64,000 nucleotides of DNA from Rugosimonospora africana (GCF_016862975.1 NZ_BONZ01000066.1:61497-125496); one strand, 5' to 3'. Shown: positions 36,388-45,159, numbered from the stretch's first letter. Notes: generated by a model from the letters alone, not told the origin. Program-made: numbers and translations.

Positions 36388-36593
36388 GACAACTCCTCCG
36401 TGTCGATGCCGGGCCCGATGGCCCGGTCACCGTTTCAGCGTGCGCCGGCCGGCGGGGTGCGTCGTCGGATCGGCGGCGGCATCGCGGGTGCCGCCCGGGG
36501 AGTAGCGCACCGGCCCGGCTACTCCACCCGTCGTAGCGGGTCGCCTCCCGGTCGATGACGCGGGGCGGCCCGCCGGTGACCTACCGTTGCCCT

Positions 36594-37952
36594 GTGGACA
36601 GCCCGACCGAGCCGGATCCGGTACCGCCGCGCGGACAGTCGTCCCGCCCGGCGGGCCCGCCCGACGGCGCCGCGCGGGAGGCCTGGCCGCCGGACCCGCA
36701 AGACCCGCCGTGGGATGAGGGCCACGGCGGCCTGGCGTCGGGTGGTGGCCTGGCGTCGGGCGGTGGCCCGCCGTGGGAGCGGAATCGCGGTGGCCCCCCG
36801 TGGGGGCGCGGCCGGCCGGGCTCGGCGCTCCGGCTGGCTGTGTTCGTGGCCGTCGTCCAGCTGATCGGCAGCAGTGGCGCCGCGCACTTCCACGCCAACG
36901 ATGGCACCCGGCCGCTGTCGCACTTCGGGTACCTGCTGCTGCTGGCCGGCCCGGCGGCGCTGATCCCGCGGCGCCGGTGGCGGGTGCCCACGCTGGCCGT
37001 GGTACTCGCCGTCACGCTGGTGTACTACCTGCTCAACTACCCGTTCGGGCCGGCGTTTCTGGCCGCCCTGGTCGCCATACTCGGCACCGTACGCGCCGGG
37101 CACCGGCTGGCCGCCGGGGTGCTGTCCGCCGCCGCGTACGTGATCTACGTCTGCACCGGCCTGCTGGGCGAGGCTGAGGTCGGCGGGGTGCGGCTGCGCA
37201 CGCCGTCCCTGAGCGGGGCGCTGACCCTGGCCGCCTGGCTGGCCGTCGTACTCGTGATCGCCGAGGGCATCCGGGTGCGTTCCATCCGGATCGCCGAGAT
37301 TGCCCGTACCCGCGCCGAGCAGCTCCGCGCCCGAGCCGAGCAGCAGCGCCGCCAGGCCAGCGAGGAGCGGCTGCGCATCGCCCGGGAACTGCACGACGTG
37401 CTGGGCCACCACCTGTCGTTGATCAATGTGCAGGCGGGGGTCGGACTGCACCTGATGGACGATCGCCCGGAGCAGGCCCGCGCCTCCCTGCAGGCCATCA
37501 AGCAGGCCAGCGCCGAGGCGTTGCGCGAGGTCCGCTCCGTGCTGGGCGTGTTGCGTCCCGAGGACGAGGCCGCGCCCCGGGCGCCCGCGCCCAGCCTGGC
37601 GAACCTGTCCACGCTCGTGGAAGGGTCGGACACCGAGGTCGTCATCACCGGTACCGCCCGGACGCTGCCCGCCGAACTGGACCGGGCCGCGTTCCGCATC
37701 GTCCAGGAGGCGCTGACCAACGTCCGCCGGCACGCCGGATCGCAGGCCCGGGCGACGGTGACCATCGGGTACGGGGAGGGCGAGCTGACCGTACGGGTGG
37801 ACGACACCGGTACCGGCGGCGAGCCGGCCGAGGACGGCAACGGCATCGCCGGCATGCGCGCCCGGGCTACCGCGCTGGGCGGTACGTTGAGCGCCGGGCC
37901 GGGCCCCGCGGGCGGTTTCCGGGTCGAGGCCCACCTGCCATGGGAGCAGTGA
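36594..37952 (+). CDS. NarL-family sensor histidine kinase
   Basis: 452-residue kinase. It has a Pro/Gly-rich cytoplasmic N-terminus (residues 1-80) and about six membrane helices (80-230). A coiled coil then leads into the HisKA_3 dimerisation domain with the phospho-acceptor His in RIARELHDVLGHHLSLI, and the HATPase domain has DDTGTGG and GNGIAGMRARA. Start GTG 36594 begins VDSPTEPDPV. The partner response regulator starts 1.8 kb downstream instead of overlapping, because an IS607-type element lies between them. Confidence 0.9.
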   Translation: MDSPTEPDPVPPRGQSSRPAGPPDGAAREAWPPDPQDPPWDEGHGGLASGGGLASGGGPPWERNRGGPPWGRGRPGSALRLAVFVAVVQLIGSSGAAHFHANDGTRPLSHFGYLLLLAGPAALIPRRRWRVPTLAVVLAVTLVYYLLNYPFGPAFLAALVAILGTVRAGHRLAAGVLSAAAYVIYVCTGLLGEAEVGGVRLRTPSLSGALTLAAWLAVVLVIAEGIRVRSIRIAEIARTRAEQLRARAEQQRRQASEERLRIARELHDVLGHHLSLINVQAGVGLHLMDDRPEQARASLQAIKQASAEALREVRSVLGVLRPEDEAAPRAPAPSLANLSTLVEGSDTEVVITGTARTLPAELDRAAFRIVQEALTNVRRHAGSQARATVTIGYGEGELTVRVDDTGTGGEPAEDGNGIAGMRARATALGGTLSAGPGPAGGFRVEAHLPWEQ

Positions 37953-38068
37953 CTAGTCTGTTGACTTCATCTCATACTTGCTCACATTCGGTGGCAGCGG
38001 GCAGTGTTTATCGGATCAGGGCGATCGCGAAGACGTGCCCAGAAGGACTTTCCAGCCGTGATCGACGG

Positions 38069-38329
38069 GGCGAGATCGGCGCGCTCGTGGTGGCTGAAAA
38101 GGATCGACTGGCCCGGTTCGGATTCGAATTTATGGGCTATGTCGCCAAACGTCGCAGCCGCAAGATCATCGGGGCTAACCGAAAGCCACTGCCCCAACAG
38201 GAGGAACTGGTCGAGGATCTGGCGGTGATCGCACGCACGTTCTCGCCTCGACCGTCCAGGATGTGGCGATACGAGAAGCAGCTGAAGAGACTTGAGGCAG
38301 CGGACTTGACGGTGGGCAGGGGTCGGTGA
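38069..38329 (+). pseudogene. tnpA: Truncated IS607 TnpA serine recombinase
   Basis: The frame reads VVAEKDRLARFGFEFMGYVA, then PLPQQEELVEDLAVIARTFS and RMWRYEKQLKRLEA, matching the C-terminal half of IS607-family TnpA, whose known form reads D-R-L-A-R-F-G at this site. The N-terminal MerR-type DNA-binding domain and the catalytic serine region (Y-A-R-V-S) are missing; upstream bases in this frame (from 37940) give unrelated sequence. Its stop overlaps the tnpB start by 4 bp, the original element layout. The transposase cannot be active on its own. Confidence 0.75.
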
Positions 38330-39735
38330 AGGTCACTCGGATCGCCTATTCGCGCCAGCTGAACCCGGGCAAGTACGCCGCCTTGGCAGAGCAGGCTGCG
38401 CGGTTGGGTCGGGTGCGTAGCGAGGTGTGGCAGCGGTACGGGTCGGTCTGTGGTGTTGGCGGTGGGCTTTCGGGTCGGCAGGTTCGGGATCGTTGGTTGG
38501 CCGATGGCACGTATCTGCGGTTCGAGGTGTTGGCGAATGCGTGGAAGGAGACGGTTCGTGACGCGGTGGATGACATCGCGGCGAACCTGGCCGCTGCCAA
38601 GGTCGGGGTCCGGCGGGCAGTCGCGCGGCGTACCAGTGATCCGCTCGAAAGGAAGCGGTTGTTCACCGCGCTGAACGCCGATCGGTGGGGTGATGATCCG
38701 TTTCTGGCCCGGCAGGTGCGTAAGCGGTGGAGGCGGGGTTGCAACCGCACCCATGATCAGATCGTGGTACGTGCCGACAAGTACAACACTCTGATGGATG
38801 GGCGGGGCCGGTTGTGGTTGGCCGTTCCCGGACTGGAGCGTCGTAATCTGATCAAGATTCCGCTGTCCACCACGGTGGCCCCTGTCGGTACATTGCGGCT
38901 CATCCTGCGTGGCGGCCGGGTTCAGGTGCACTACCAGATCGACGATGGACAGATGCCGACCTCGAAGCGACCCTGTGGCGGCCAAGCGATCGGTGTGGAC
39001 AAGGGGTACACCGAGGCATTGACCGACTCCGACGGAGAGCGTCACGGTATCCGACTCGGAGGAATGTTGTCGGCTGAGTCGGATCGGCTGAAGGAGCGCA
39101 ATCGGCGGCGGGCCAGGCTGCGCTCGATCGCTAACACCGCCGCCCAGCGGGGTAATCACACCAAAGCGGCGCGAATCAGGGCCAACAACCTGGGCTATGT
39201 GAAGCGGGATCGGCAGGCCGTGACGCATCGGGCTCAGGTACGCACGGAGATCTTCAGCGCCGTCCACCGGGTGGTCGACAAGGCCGACACGGTGGTCGCA
39301 GAGGACCTGACCAAGACTTTCGCCGGGCGTAAAACGCTGGGCAAGAACATCAACAGGCGCCTGGCCGGGTGGACCAAAGGGGTCACTGCGGAGGCGCTGG
39401 CGAACGTGTCGGAGCGCAGAGGTTCTGTGCTCGTCCACGTCAACGCCGCCTACACCTCACAAGTCTGTCACCGCTGCGGCGTCCTCGGGCGCCGCGCCGG
39501 GGATCGGCTTCACTGCACGCTGTGCGGGGTGGTGTGGCAGGCCGACGTGAACGCCGCGATCAACATCCTGGCAAGAGCCGGCGATCCCGACATCGCCCTG
39601 CACACTCCGCATCAGCGGGTGAAGCAGATCTTGCTGGATAGGGCCGATCGCCACCGGACCAGACTGCCGGTCCAGGACTCCAGCCCGACACCCGTTCGGG
39701 CGGAGAGCGAATCATCCGAAACCGCTCAGGAATGA
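38326..39735 (+). CDS. tnpB: TnpB, RNA-guided endonuclease of an IS607-type element
   Basis: 469-residue TnpB/IS605 OrfB protein. The N-terminal part (residues 1-200) is the wedge and REC-like region; then comes the RuvC nuclease with catalytic Asp in AIGVDKGYTEA, Glu in VVAEDLTKTF, and Asp in QADVNAAINIL. Between the last two sits a zinc finger with CHRC and CTLC. All key residues are intact, so it is probably an active RNA-guided nuclease. Start GTG 38326 overlaps the TnpA remnant. TnpB of this type uses a guide RNA read from the 3' end of its own gene and element end. Confidence 0.88.
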   Translation: MKVTRIAYSRQLNPGKYAALAEQAARLGRVRSEVWQRYGSVCGVGGGLSGRQVRDRWLADGTYLRFEVLANAWKETVRDAVDDIAANLAAAKVGVRRAVARRTSDPLERKRLFTALNADRWGDDPFLARQVRKRWRRGCNRTHDQIVVRADKYNTLMDGRGRLWLAVPGLERRNLIKIPLSTTVAPVGTLRLILRGGRVQVHYQIDDGQMPTSKRPCGGQAIGVDKGYTEALTDSDGERHGIRLGGMLSAESDRLKERNRRRARLRSIANTAAQRGNHTKAARIRANNLGYVKRDRQAVTHRAQVRTEIFSAVHRVVDKADTVVAEDLTKTFAGRKTLGKNINRRLAGWTKGVTAEALANVSERRGSVLVHVNAAYTSQVCHRCGVLGRRAGDRLHCTLCGVVWQADVNAAINILARAGDPDIALHTPHQRVKQILLDRADRHRTRLPVQDSSPTPVRAESESSETAQE

Positions 39736-39750
39736 GCGATAAGTAGGAAG
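39656..39750 (+). ncRNA. Candidate guide (reRNA/omega-RNA) scaffold at tnpB 3' end
   Basis: The last 80 bp of tnpB and the following bases hold stacked hairpins: GGACC...GGTCC (39656-39673), GAGCG...CGCTC (around 39708-39727) and CGCTCA-GGAA-TGAGCG (39723-39738), the last spanning the tnpB stop. Known TnpB guide RNAs end at the element's right border and take their guide from flanking DNA. Here that would be the start of the response-regulator gene. Boundaries are inferred. Confidence 0.4.
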
Positions 39751-39758
39751 CAGAGTTG

Positions 39759-40424
39759 ATGATCAAGGTGTTGCTGGCCGACGACCAGGCGCTGGTACGC
39801 GCCGGGTTCCGTGCCCTGCTCGACGCGCAGGACGACATCGAGGTGGTCGGTGAGGCCAGCGACGGCGCGCAGGCTGTCCGGTTGGCCGCCCAGTGCCGGC
39901 CCGACGTGCTGCTCATGGACATCCGGATGCCCGGCCTCGACGGGCTGGAAGCCACCCGGCGCATCGCCGCCGATCCCGCGCTGACCTGCGTCCACGTGGT
40001 CATCCTGACCACTTTCGACCTGGACGAGTACGTGTTCGAGGCACTACGGGTGGGTGCCAGCGGGTTCCTGGTCAAGGACACCGAACCGGTCGAGTTGCTG
40101 CGCGGGGTACGCGCGGTGGCCGGCGGCGACGCCCTGCTCTCGCCGGGCGTGACCCGCCGGTTGATCGCCGAGTTCGCCTCCCGGGCCCGGGCACCCCGCG
40201 CGCCGAAGGATCTGGCCGCGCTGACCGACCGGGAGCGGGAGGTGATGGCCCTGGTCGGTGAGGGGTTGTCGAACGAGGAGATCGCCGAACGGCTGGTGGT
40301 CAGCCCGGCGACCGCGAAGACGCACGTCAGCCGCGCGATGGTGAAGCTGTCGGCGCGGGACCGGGCGCAGCTGGTGGTGTTCGCCTACGAGGCCGGCCTG
40401 GTGCGCCCGGGCTGGCTGGGCTGA
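39759..40424 (+). CDS. NarL/LuxR-type response regulator
   Basis: 221-residue response regulator. The receiver domain (residues 1-120) has the acidic pair in LLADDQAL, the phospho-acceptor Asp in VLLMDIRMPG and Lys in LVKDTEP. A LuxR helix-turn-helix lies at residues 150-215 (LTDREREVMALVGEGLSNEE). Start ATG 39759 is preferred over the TTG three bases upstream. Its natural partner is the sensor kinase upstream of the TnpB element; the intervening 1.8 kb may reduce or alter its expression. A possible AGGAAG site lies 12-17 bases upstream, inside or next to the element end. Confidence 0.9.
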   Translation: MIKVLLADDQALVRAGFRALLDAQDDIEVVGEASDGAQAVRLAAQCRPDVLLMDIRMPGLDGLEATRRIAADPALTCVHVVILTTFDLDEYVFEALRVGASGFLVKDTEPVELLRGVRAVAGGDALLSPGVTRRLIAEFASRARAPRAPKDLAALTDREREVMALVGEGLSNEEIAERLVVSPATAKTHVSRAMVKLSARDRAQLVVFAYEAGLVRPGWLG

Positions 40425-40481
40425 CGGATCCGTCCTGACTCGCGTGTACCGCGCGTCGGCTGGGCTGACGAGCCGGCCTGG

Positions 40482-40497
40482 CCGCCGATCCCGGCGG
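40482..40497. terminator. Small stem-loop between convergent genes
   Basis: CCGCCG-ATCC-CGGCGG forms a 6-bp stem next to the stop of the Pro-rich gene and 57 bp after the response regulator. Plausible shared terminator, weak by itself. Confidence 0.45.
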
Positions 40498-41643
40498 TTA
40501 CTTGTAACACTTCCAGGTGGTGTAGTCGGCGAGCGAGCCGACGACCGCGTGCGCGGCGGTCCCGTACTGCCAGTCGCACACCTGCTCCGGGGTGAACGGG
40601 TCGGCTTGGCCGTGGCGCCCGGTCGTGCACGTCCAGGTGTTGTGGTCGTGGCCGGGCGCCTGAGCTAGCCCGTGGTCCTTCGCGACGCAGTAGGCCAGCG
40701 GCTGCGGCTGGCCCAGCAGGACCGGCGCCGGCGGCGCGATGTGCTTGGCCGTCGTCTTGGCCAGCGTCGGCGAGGCCGCCGTCGACGGGGACCCCGGCGC
40801 TGTGGGCGACGGTGACAGGCTGGAGGGGCTTGCCGCCGGGGCGGGGACACCGCCCGCCGGACCGGTGCTGGCCGGCGCGGTCGGCTGTATCTGCGCGGGG
40901 TGCTTCTCCAGCCCGCCGAGCCCGAGCATGACGACCACGGCGACCGTACCGATGCCCAGCAGCGCTGCCACGAATACGAGCATGCCGCGCTCGCTGGCCG
41001 GCAGGGAGCCGTCGGCGCCCGGCTGACGGGCCGGTTGGGCCGGTGCCGGCGCGGGCTCCGGCTCCTTCTTTCCGGTGACGAAGACCGGCAGCACCATGGT
41101 CTCGGCGTTGGCCGGGTGGTTGCCCTCGCCCGGACGGGGGATGGCCACCGTGCGGTCGCTGTCGGCGGCTTCCTCGTCGGTGGCCCGGTGCTGGGCGCTC
41201 CGGTTGCTGCGCAGCGGCCCGGTGAAGTGTTCGCGACCGTATTCCGGGTTAGTCGGCTGGTCGTTGCGACTGGCCGGGTACTCCGGGTTTGCCGGCCTTT
41301 GTGCCGGTACGTGCGGCATGCCCGGCGCACCCACGGGCGCTCCCGGCGGACCGCTCACTGGCGGACCGCTTACCGGCGGACCGCTCACCGGCCGCCCCGG
41401 CGCGGCGGGCGCCCCACTCGTCGGCGCGGCACCGGCGGGTCCGCCGCTGGTCGGCACGGCACCGGCGGTCGTCCCGAAGCCCGGTCGCCCGGGTACGCCG
41501 AACGGCGACCCGAACGGCGGCGCCCCGGCCGGCGGCTCGGCCGCGGGGACCGGCGGAACGATCGGCTGGGTCGCATCGGAGTGCTGGGCTGGCTGTCCAC
41601 CGAACAGCGGTTGATTTTCGGCCCTCTCCTGCTGCACGGACAC
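40498..41643 (-). CDS. Pro-rich single-pass membrane protein with Cys-containing C-terminus
   Basis: 381-residue protein of unrecognised family. Residues 1-230 are Pro/Gly/Ala-rich and probably cytoplasmic, with tandem PPVSG units near residue 90. One membrane helix (about residues 225-250, MLVFVAALLGIGTVAVVVML) precedes an external Ser/Pro/Thr linker. The compact C-terminal domain (about 60 residues) has four Cys (in LAYCVAKD, TWTCTTGR, EQVCDWQY, and WKCYK at the end) that could form two disulfides. Start GTG 41643 has GGGAGGAG upstream. It lies directly downstream of a Ser/Thr kinase gene; the Thr-rich tail contains likely phosphorylation sites, so it may be a substrate. Confidence 0.7.
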   Translation of the reverse strand: MSVQQERAENQPLFGGQPAQHSDATQPIVPPVPAAEPPAGAPPFGSPFGVPGRPGFGTTAGAVPTSGGPAGAAPTSGAPAAPGRPVSGPPVSGPPVSGPPGAPVGAPGMPHVPAQRPANPEYPASRNDQPTNPEYGREHFTGPLRSNRSAQHRATDEEAADSDRTVAIPRPGEGNHPANAETMVLPVFVTGKKEPEPAPAPAQPARQPGADGSLPASERGMLVFVAALLGIGTVAVVVMLGLGGLEKHPAQIQPTAPASTGPAGGVPAPAASPSSLSPSPTAPGSPSTAASPTLAKTTAKHIAPPAPVLLGQPQPLAYCVAKDHGLAQAPGHDHNTWTCTTGRHGQADPFTPEQVCDWQYGTAAHAVVGSLADYTTWKCYK

Positions 41644-41892
41644 AGACTCCTCCCACGGCAACCCTCACCGACGCGTCGCCCGCAGACTCTACGCAGCGAT
41701 CCCCGAACCGGGAAGCGCCGGCATACCTAATGATCGCCGCAATGCCCGGATTTGGTTACCCTCTCCGCCCGGCTGTCCAGGTCCGCGCCGGGGCGGCGGT
41801 GTGATCCGATCCCGAGCGAGGCTACGTCGCGCCCCGTGCGACCGCCCTGAGACGCGTATCACGCACGAGATCACCCGCCGCTGCGTGCCCGC

Positions 41893-43254
41893 TCAAGGGC
41901 TGACCAGAGTGTCCAGAGTGGACAGTAACTGGCTGGCGTTGGGGTAGGCGATTCCGCCCTCACCGAGCCGGGAGGCGATCTTGTTGCGGATCGCCGTCGC
42001 CTCTGCGGCCAGATCGACCGGCGTACCGGCGGCGAGCTGGCGTTGCAAATCGCGCAGGATATTGTCCAGGTCCAAGGCCACGTCGGAGCGGATCGCGCCG
42101 GACCTGCGTCCGGCCTCGACCTCGTCGATGAGCTGCTGCACCACACCCATCCGGGTGCCGGGCGTGGCCGGTGGACTCTGCGGCGCCGCCGGTGGCGAGG
42201 CGGCCGATGCCGCGGGTACCGACGCGGGCGTGCTCGGCGCCGTCCGGGGCGCACCCACCGGAGTCTCCGCTCGCCAGTGGTGCGTGGCCAACGCCGCCAG
42301 CGTGCCGGCCACGACGAGCGCGGCCAGCGCGGCGACGATCGGGCGGTCGAGGCGCCGACGCGGGCGGGACGGGTGCGCCGGCACCGGCGCGACGATCGGG
42401 GTGAACAGCACCTCGGCGTGCCCGGCCGGCAGCGCCTCGCGCAGCGACCGGGCGACCTCGGCACTGCCCGGCCGGGTGGCCGGATCCGGATCCAGGCACC
42501 GCTGGCACAGCCGGTCCACGGCCGGGGGGAGCCCCTCGATGCGCAGCGGTTCGACCCGGACCCCCTGGCGGTGCGCCCGGGCCAGCGCGTCCCAGGTCTG
42601 CGCGGCCAGCGGCGGCGATCCGGCCAGCGTCTCGTACAGCAGCGCGCCCAGCCCGTACACATCGATGGCCGGGGCGGCCGGGGCGTCGTCCAGGCGCTCC
42701 GGCGCGACATAGGCCGGGGTGCCGAGCAGGCTGCCGTCCTCGGCCTCGCTGCGCGTACCGGCGGGAGTGGCGATGCCGAAGTCCAGCAGCTTCGCGCCGG
42801 TGCCGGTGAGCATGACGTTGGCCGGGGCGATGTCGCGGTGCACGATGCCCCGCCGGTGCGCCGCGGCCAGCCCGTCGGCGACCTGGGCGCACAGCCGCAC
42901 CGCCTCGGGCCAGTTCAACGGACCCTCACGCAGCCGGTCGGCCAGCGGGCGCCCGGTGAGTAACTCCATCACCACGTACGGCACGACGTGCCCGTCGGGC
43001 AGGGACGCTTCGCCGTAGTCGTACACGTGCGTGAGGTGGGGATGGGTCAGCCGGGCGGCGGCCCGCGCCTCGCGCTCGATGACCTGGCGGAACATCGGGT
43101 CGGCGGCCAGCGGACCGGCCAGCACCTTGACCGCCACGGGCCGGGCCAGCACGGTGTCGACGCCGCGCCACACCACCGACATCCCGCCGGCGCCGAGCCG
43201 TTCGATCAGCAGGTACCGGCCGGCGAGCGGGGTACCGGCAGCCAACGCCCACAT
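41893..43254 (-). CDS. Hanks-type Ser/Thr protein kinase, membrane-anchored
   Basis: 453-residue kinase. The kinase domain (residues 10-270) has the glycine loop LGAGGMSVVW, the ATP Lys in VAVKVL, the catalytic loop HRDIAPANVM and LDFGIATP. A membrane helix follows at about 295-315, and then a Thr/Pro/Ala linker and an external alpha-helical domain. The catalytic-loop Lys normally following HRD-x is Ala here (HRDIAPAN), as in tyrosine kinases. The start is ATG 43254; upstream frames have no support. It is encoded next to the Pro-rich protein and divergent from the GNAT gene. Confidence 0.9.
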   Translation of the reverse strand: MWALAAGTPLAGRYLLIERLGAGGMSVVWRGVDTVLARPVAVKVLAGPLAADPMFRQVIEREARAAARLTHPHLTHVYDYGEASLPDGHVVPYVVMELLTGRPLADRLREGPLNWPEAVRLCAQVADGLAAAHRRGIVHRDIAPANVMLTGTGAKLLDFGIATPAGTRSEAEDGSLLGTPAYVAPERLDDAPAAPAIDVYGLGALLYETLAGSPPLAAQTWDALARAHRQGVRVEPLRIEGLPPAVDRLCQRCLDPDPATRPGSAEVARSLREALPAGHAEVLFTPIVAPVPAHPSRPRRRLDRPIVAALAALVVAGTLAALATHHWRAETPVGAPRTAPSTPASVPAASAASPPAAPQSPPATPGTRMGVVQQLIDEVEAGRRSGAIRSDVALDLDNILRDLQRQLAAGTPVDLAAEATAIRNKIASRLGEGGIAYPNASQLLSTLDTLVSP

Positions 43255-43349
43255 ATCGATGAGTCTGCGACAGGCTCGTGCGCCCCGCCAGGTTCCGTCA
43301 CCCAGTTGTGGCCGACGGTGCCGAATGACCATCGGGTAGCCTCGCCCGG

Positions 43350-43871
43350 ATGGGGGAGAGCGTAAAGCTGCGGCCGGTCCTGGAAGCCGATCTGGCGTTC
43401 CTGTATTACCTGATGAACGATCCCGACGGCGGCGGGAAGTTCCAGTGGTACGGGTGGCACGACGCGCAGCGGGTACGCAACCGGTGGGTCGAGGACGGGA
43501 TGCTCGGCCCGGACGCCGGCACCCTGGTCGTCGCGTCCGGTGACCGTGCGCTCGGTCTCGTCGGGTGGCGGAAGATCGTGACCGCGCGGCCGTCGCACTG
43601 CTGGAATCTCGGCATCGTGCTCGCCCCCGACGCCCGCGGGCACGGCCACGGCACCCGGGCCCAGCGGCTGCTCGTCGAATACCTGTTCGCGCACACCCCG
43701 GTCAATCGGGTGGAGGCGGCCACCGAGGTCGCCAACGTGGCCGAGCAGCGCAGCCTGGAACGGGCCGGGTTCACCCGTGAGGGAGTGCTGCGTGGCTACG
43801 GGTTCCGCGACGGCCAATGGCGCGACGCCGTCCTCTACAGCGTCCTGCGCGCCGACCTGACCTCCGGCTGA
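43350..43871 (+). CDS. GNAT family N-acetyltransferase
   Basis: 173-residue acetyltransferase of the RimJ/RimL-like group. The acetyl-CoA loop is GIVLAPDARGHGHGTRAQRL near residues 90-109, with the C-terminal AATEVANVAEQRSLERAGF and EGVLRGYGFRDGQ typical of the family. Start ATG 43350. It is likely to acetylate a small molecule or a protein N-terminus; the target cannot be read. It is convergent with the phosphotransferase gene. Confidence 0.88.
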   Translation: MGESVKLRPVLEADLAFLYYLMNDPDGGGKFQWYGWHDAQRVRNRWVEDGMLGPDAGTLVVASGDRALGLVGWRKIVTARPSHCWNLGIVLAPDARGHGHGTRAQRLLVEYLFAHTPVNRVEAATEVANVAEQRSLERAGFTREGVLRGYGFRDGQWRDAVLYSVLRADLTSG

Positions 43872-43895
43872 GGCGGCCCGGGGTCTCGGGTCCGC

Positions 43896-44900
43896 CTACA
43901 GCTTGGCCAGCTGGACGGCGAGCAGCTCCAGGGTCTCCCGGCGCACCGGCTCGTAGTGTGCCGGTTCGTAGTCGCGGGTCGGACCCTCGGTGACCACCAG
44001 CAGGTACAGGTAGCTGGTGTAGAGGGCGAGCCGGGTCCGGATCTCCTCGGTGATTTCGGCCGGCTCGCCGGTCACCGACGTGTAGCCCTCCAGCAACTCC
44101 GGTACCTCGCTCACGTCACGGAACAGCGCCAGCGAAACGAACTCGGCCCACGGGTCGCCGTACAGCGCGCGTTCGCCGTCGATCAGGCCGGTCAACCGCC
44201 AGCCGTGCGGCGTCGGGTGGATGAAGACGTTGCCGTCCCAGAGGTCGAAGTGCACCAGCGCGGGGCGGGTCACGGCATCCAGCGCGTCGGCGTGGCGGCC
44301 CAGCCGGGTCGCGATCGCGCCGGGTGCTTCGGGCAACTCGGTGTGCAGGCGACTGGCGTCGGCGAGAATGTCGTCGATCATCGCGAAGAAGGCGTCGCGC
44401 CAGGTCGGCTGCCAGGTGGCGGACTCGCGCAGCGGGTACCCGTACGCCTGGCCGGTGACGGTGTGCAGCCGGGCGACGGCGGCGCCGATTTCCCGCCGTA
44501 CCGGCTGCATGTCCACAGTGGACACATGCTCCCGGCTGCTGTACAGGTCGGTGGTGGTGAGCAGTTCCAGGAAGACGTAGTCGCGGTCGAAGGTCTCGCG
44601 ACTCAGGTCGGCGAAGGCGACGCGCGGCACCGGTACGCCGGCGGCGGCTGCCCGCTCGTAGAAGTGCACCTCGGTGCGCATCAGGTCGACCTCGTGGGTC
44701 AGCAGCGTGAACTCCGGTGGCGGGGCGACCTTGAGTACCAGCGGCGTGCCGTCGGTCAGGCGCACGCGATACGCCGCGTTGTACGACCCGTCGGTCAGCT
44801 CGGCGCACTCGATGACACCGGTTCCGGCGCCGAATCCGCGGCGAACCATCGCGGCCAGGTCGGCATCGCTGACCGGCACCTTCGTACGGCTGTAGACCAT
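43896..44900 (-). CDS. Aminoglycoside phosphotransferase-fold kinase
   Basis: 334-residue APH-fold protein. It has the ATP Lys region (PLVLKVAPP), the catalytic loop HFDLWDGNVFIHP with Asp and Asn, and the metal Asp in IDGERALYGD. The family includes aminoglycoside, choline and homoserine kinases, so resistance should not be inferred; the narrow sequence pattern does not point to a drug. Start ATG 44900 (MVYSRTKVPVS). A hairpin (44940-44960) lies 40 bp upstream. Confidence 0.85.
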   Translation of the reverse strand: MVYSRTKVPVSDADLAAMVRRGFGAGTGVIECAELTDGSYNAAYRVRLTDGTPLVLKVAPPPEFTLLTHEVDLMRTEVHFYERAAAAGVPVPRVAFADLSRETFDRDYVFLELLTTTDLYSSREHVSTVDMQPVRREIGAAVARLHTVTGQAYGYPLRESATWQPTWRDAFFAMIDDILADASRLHTELPEAPGAIATRLGRHADALDAVTRPALVHFDLWDGNVFIHPTPHGWRLTGLIDGERALYGDPWAEFVSLALFRDVSEVPELLEGYTSVTGEPAEITEEIRTRLALYTSYLYLLVVTEGPTRDYEPAHYEPVRRETLELLAVQLAKL

Positions 44901-45120
44901 CGACCAGATCTCCGATCGGACGACTGGGGGAATGATCTGACGGTACCGCTGGCGTACCGTTGGGGGCGGGGAGGGCAATCCCCACCCCCACGGCTGTCGA
45001 TGACATCCGCCGTTGTGCTTGCTGGCGTCTGGCGGTGTCACGGCTTGGGAGCCGGGGCCTCGCAGTGGTTCCGGTGACCACCTCCTTCGGGTACCGCTCC
45101 TTCAGAGCGGCTCGGTGGAT

Positions 45121-45159
45121 CGGTTAGCGGCGGCGTCCGGGCTGGCCCGCCGCTAACCG
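45121..45159. repeat. 13-bp perfect inverted repeat
   Basis: CGGTTAGCGGCGG (45121-45133) and CCGCCGCTAACCG (45147-45159) around a 13-nt loop. It is too stable for chance and lies in the gene-poor tract. It may be a terminator for a reverse transcript starting at the LacI-type operator, or a remnant of a mobile element end. Confidence 0.65.

Larger units (their letters stand above)
37953..39745 (+). mobile_element. IS607-type element, TnpA decayed, TnpB intact
   Basis: About 1.8 kb between a sensor kinase and its response regulator, containing a truncated IS607 serine-recombinase frame overlapping (GTGA) an intact tnpB. Codon use is less GC-biased than the neighbours, with codons such as TTG, GGT and CGT more frequent. 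The left boundary lies after the kinase stop (37952); the right boundary is probably between the hairpin at 39723-39738 and the regulator start at 39759. No target-site duplication was seen, as expected for IS607 elements. Exact ends are uncertain. Confidence 0.8.

Noticed and set aside
37953..38068. Full-length IS607 TnpA extending upstream to the kinase stop
   Set aside because: No MerR-type helix-turn-helix or Y-A-R-V-S catalytic motif is present in any forward frame between 37953 and 38068.
43896..44900. Aminoglycoside resistance gene
   Set aside because: The fold is right, but the family contains many small-molecule kinases. No other resistance marker or mobile context supports the claim.
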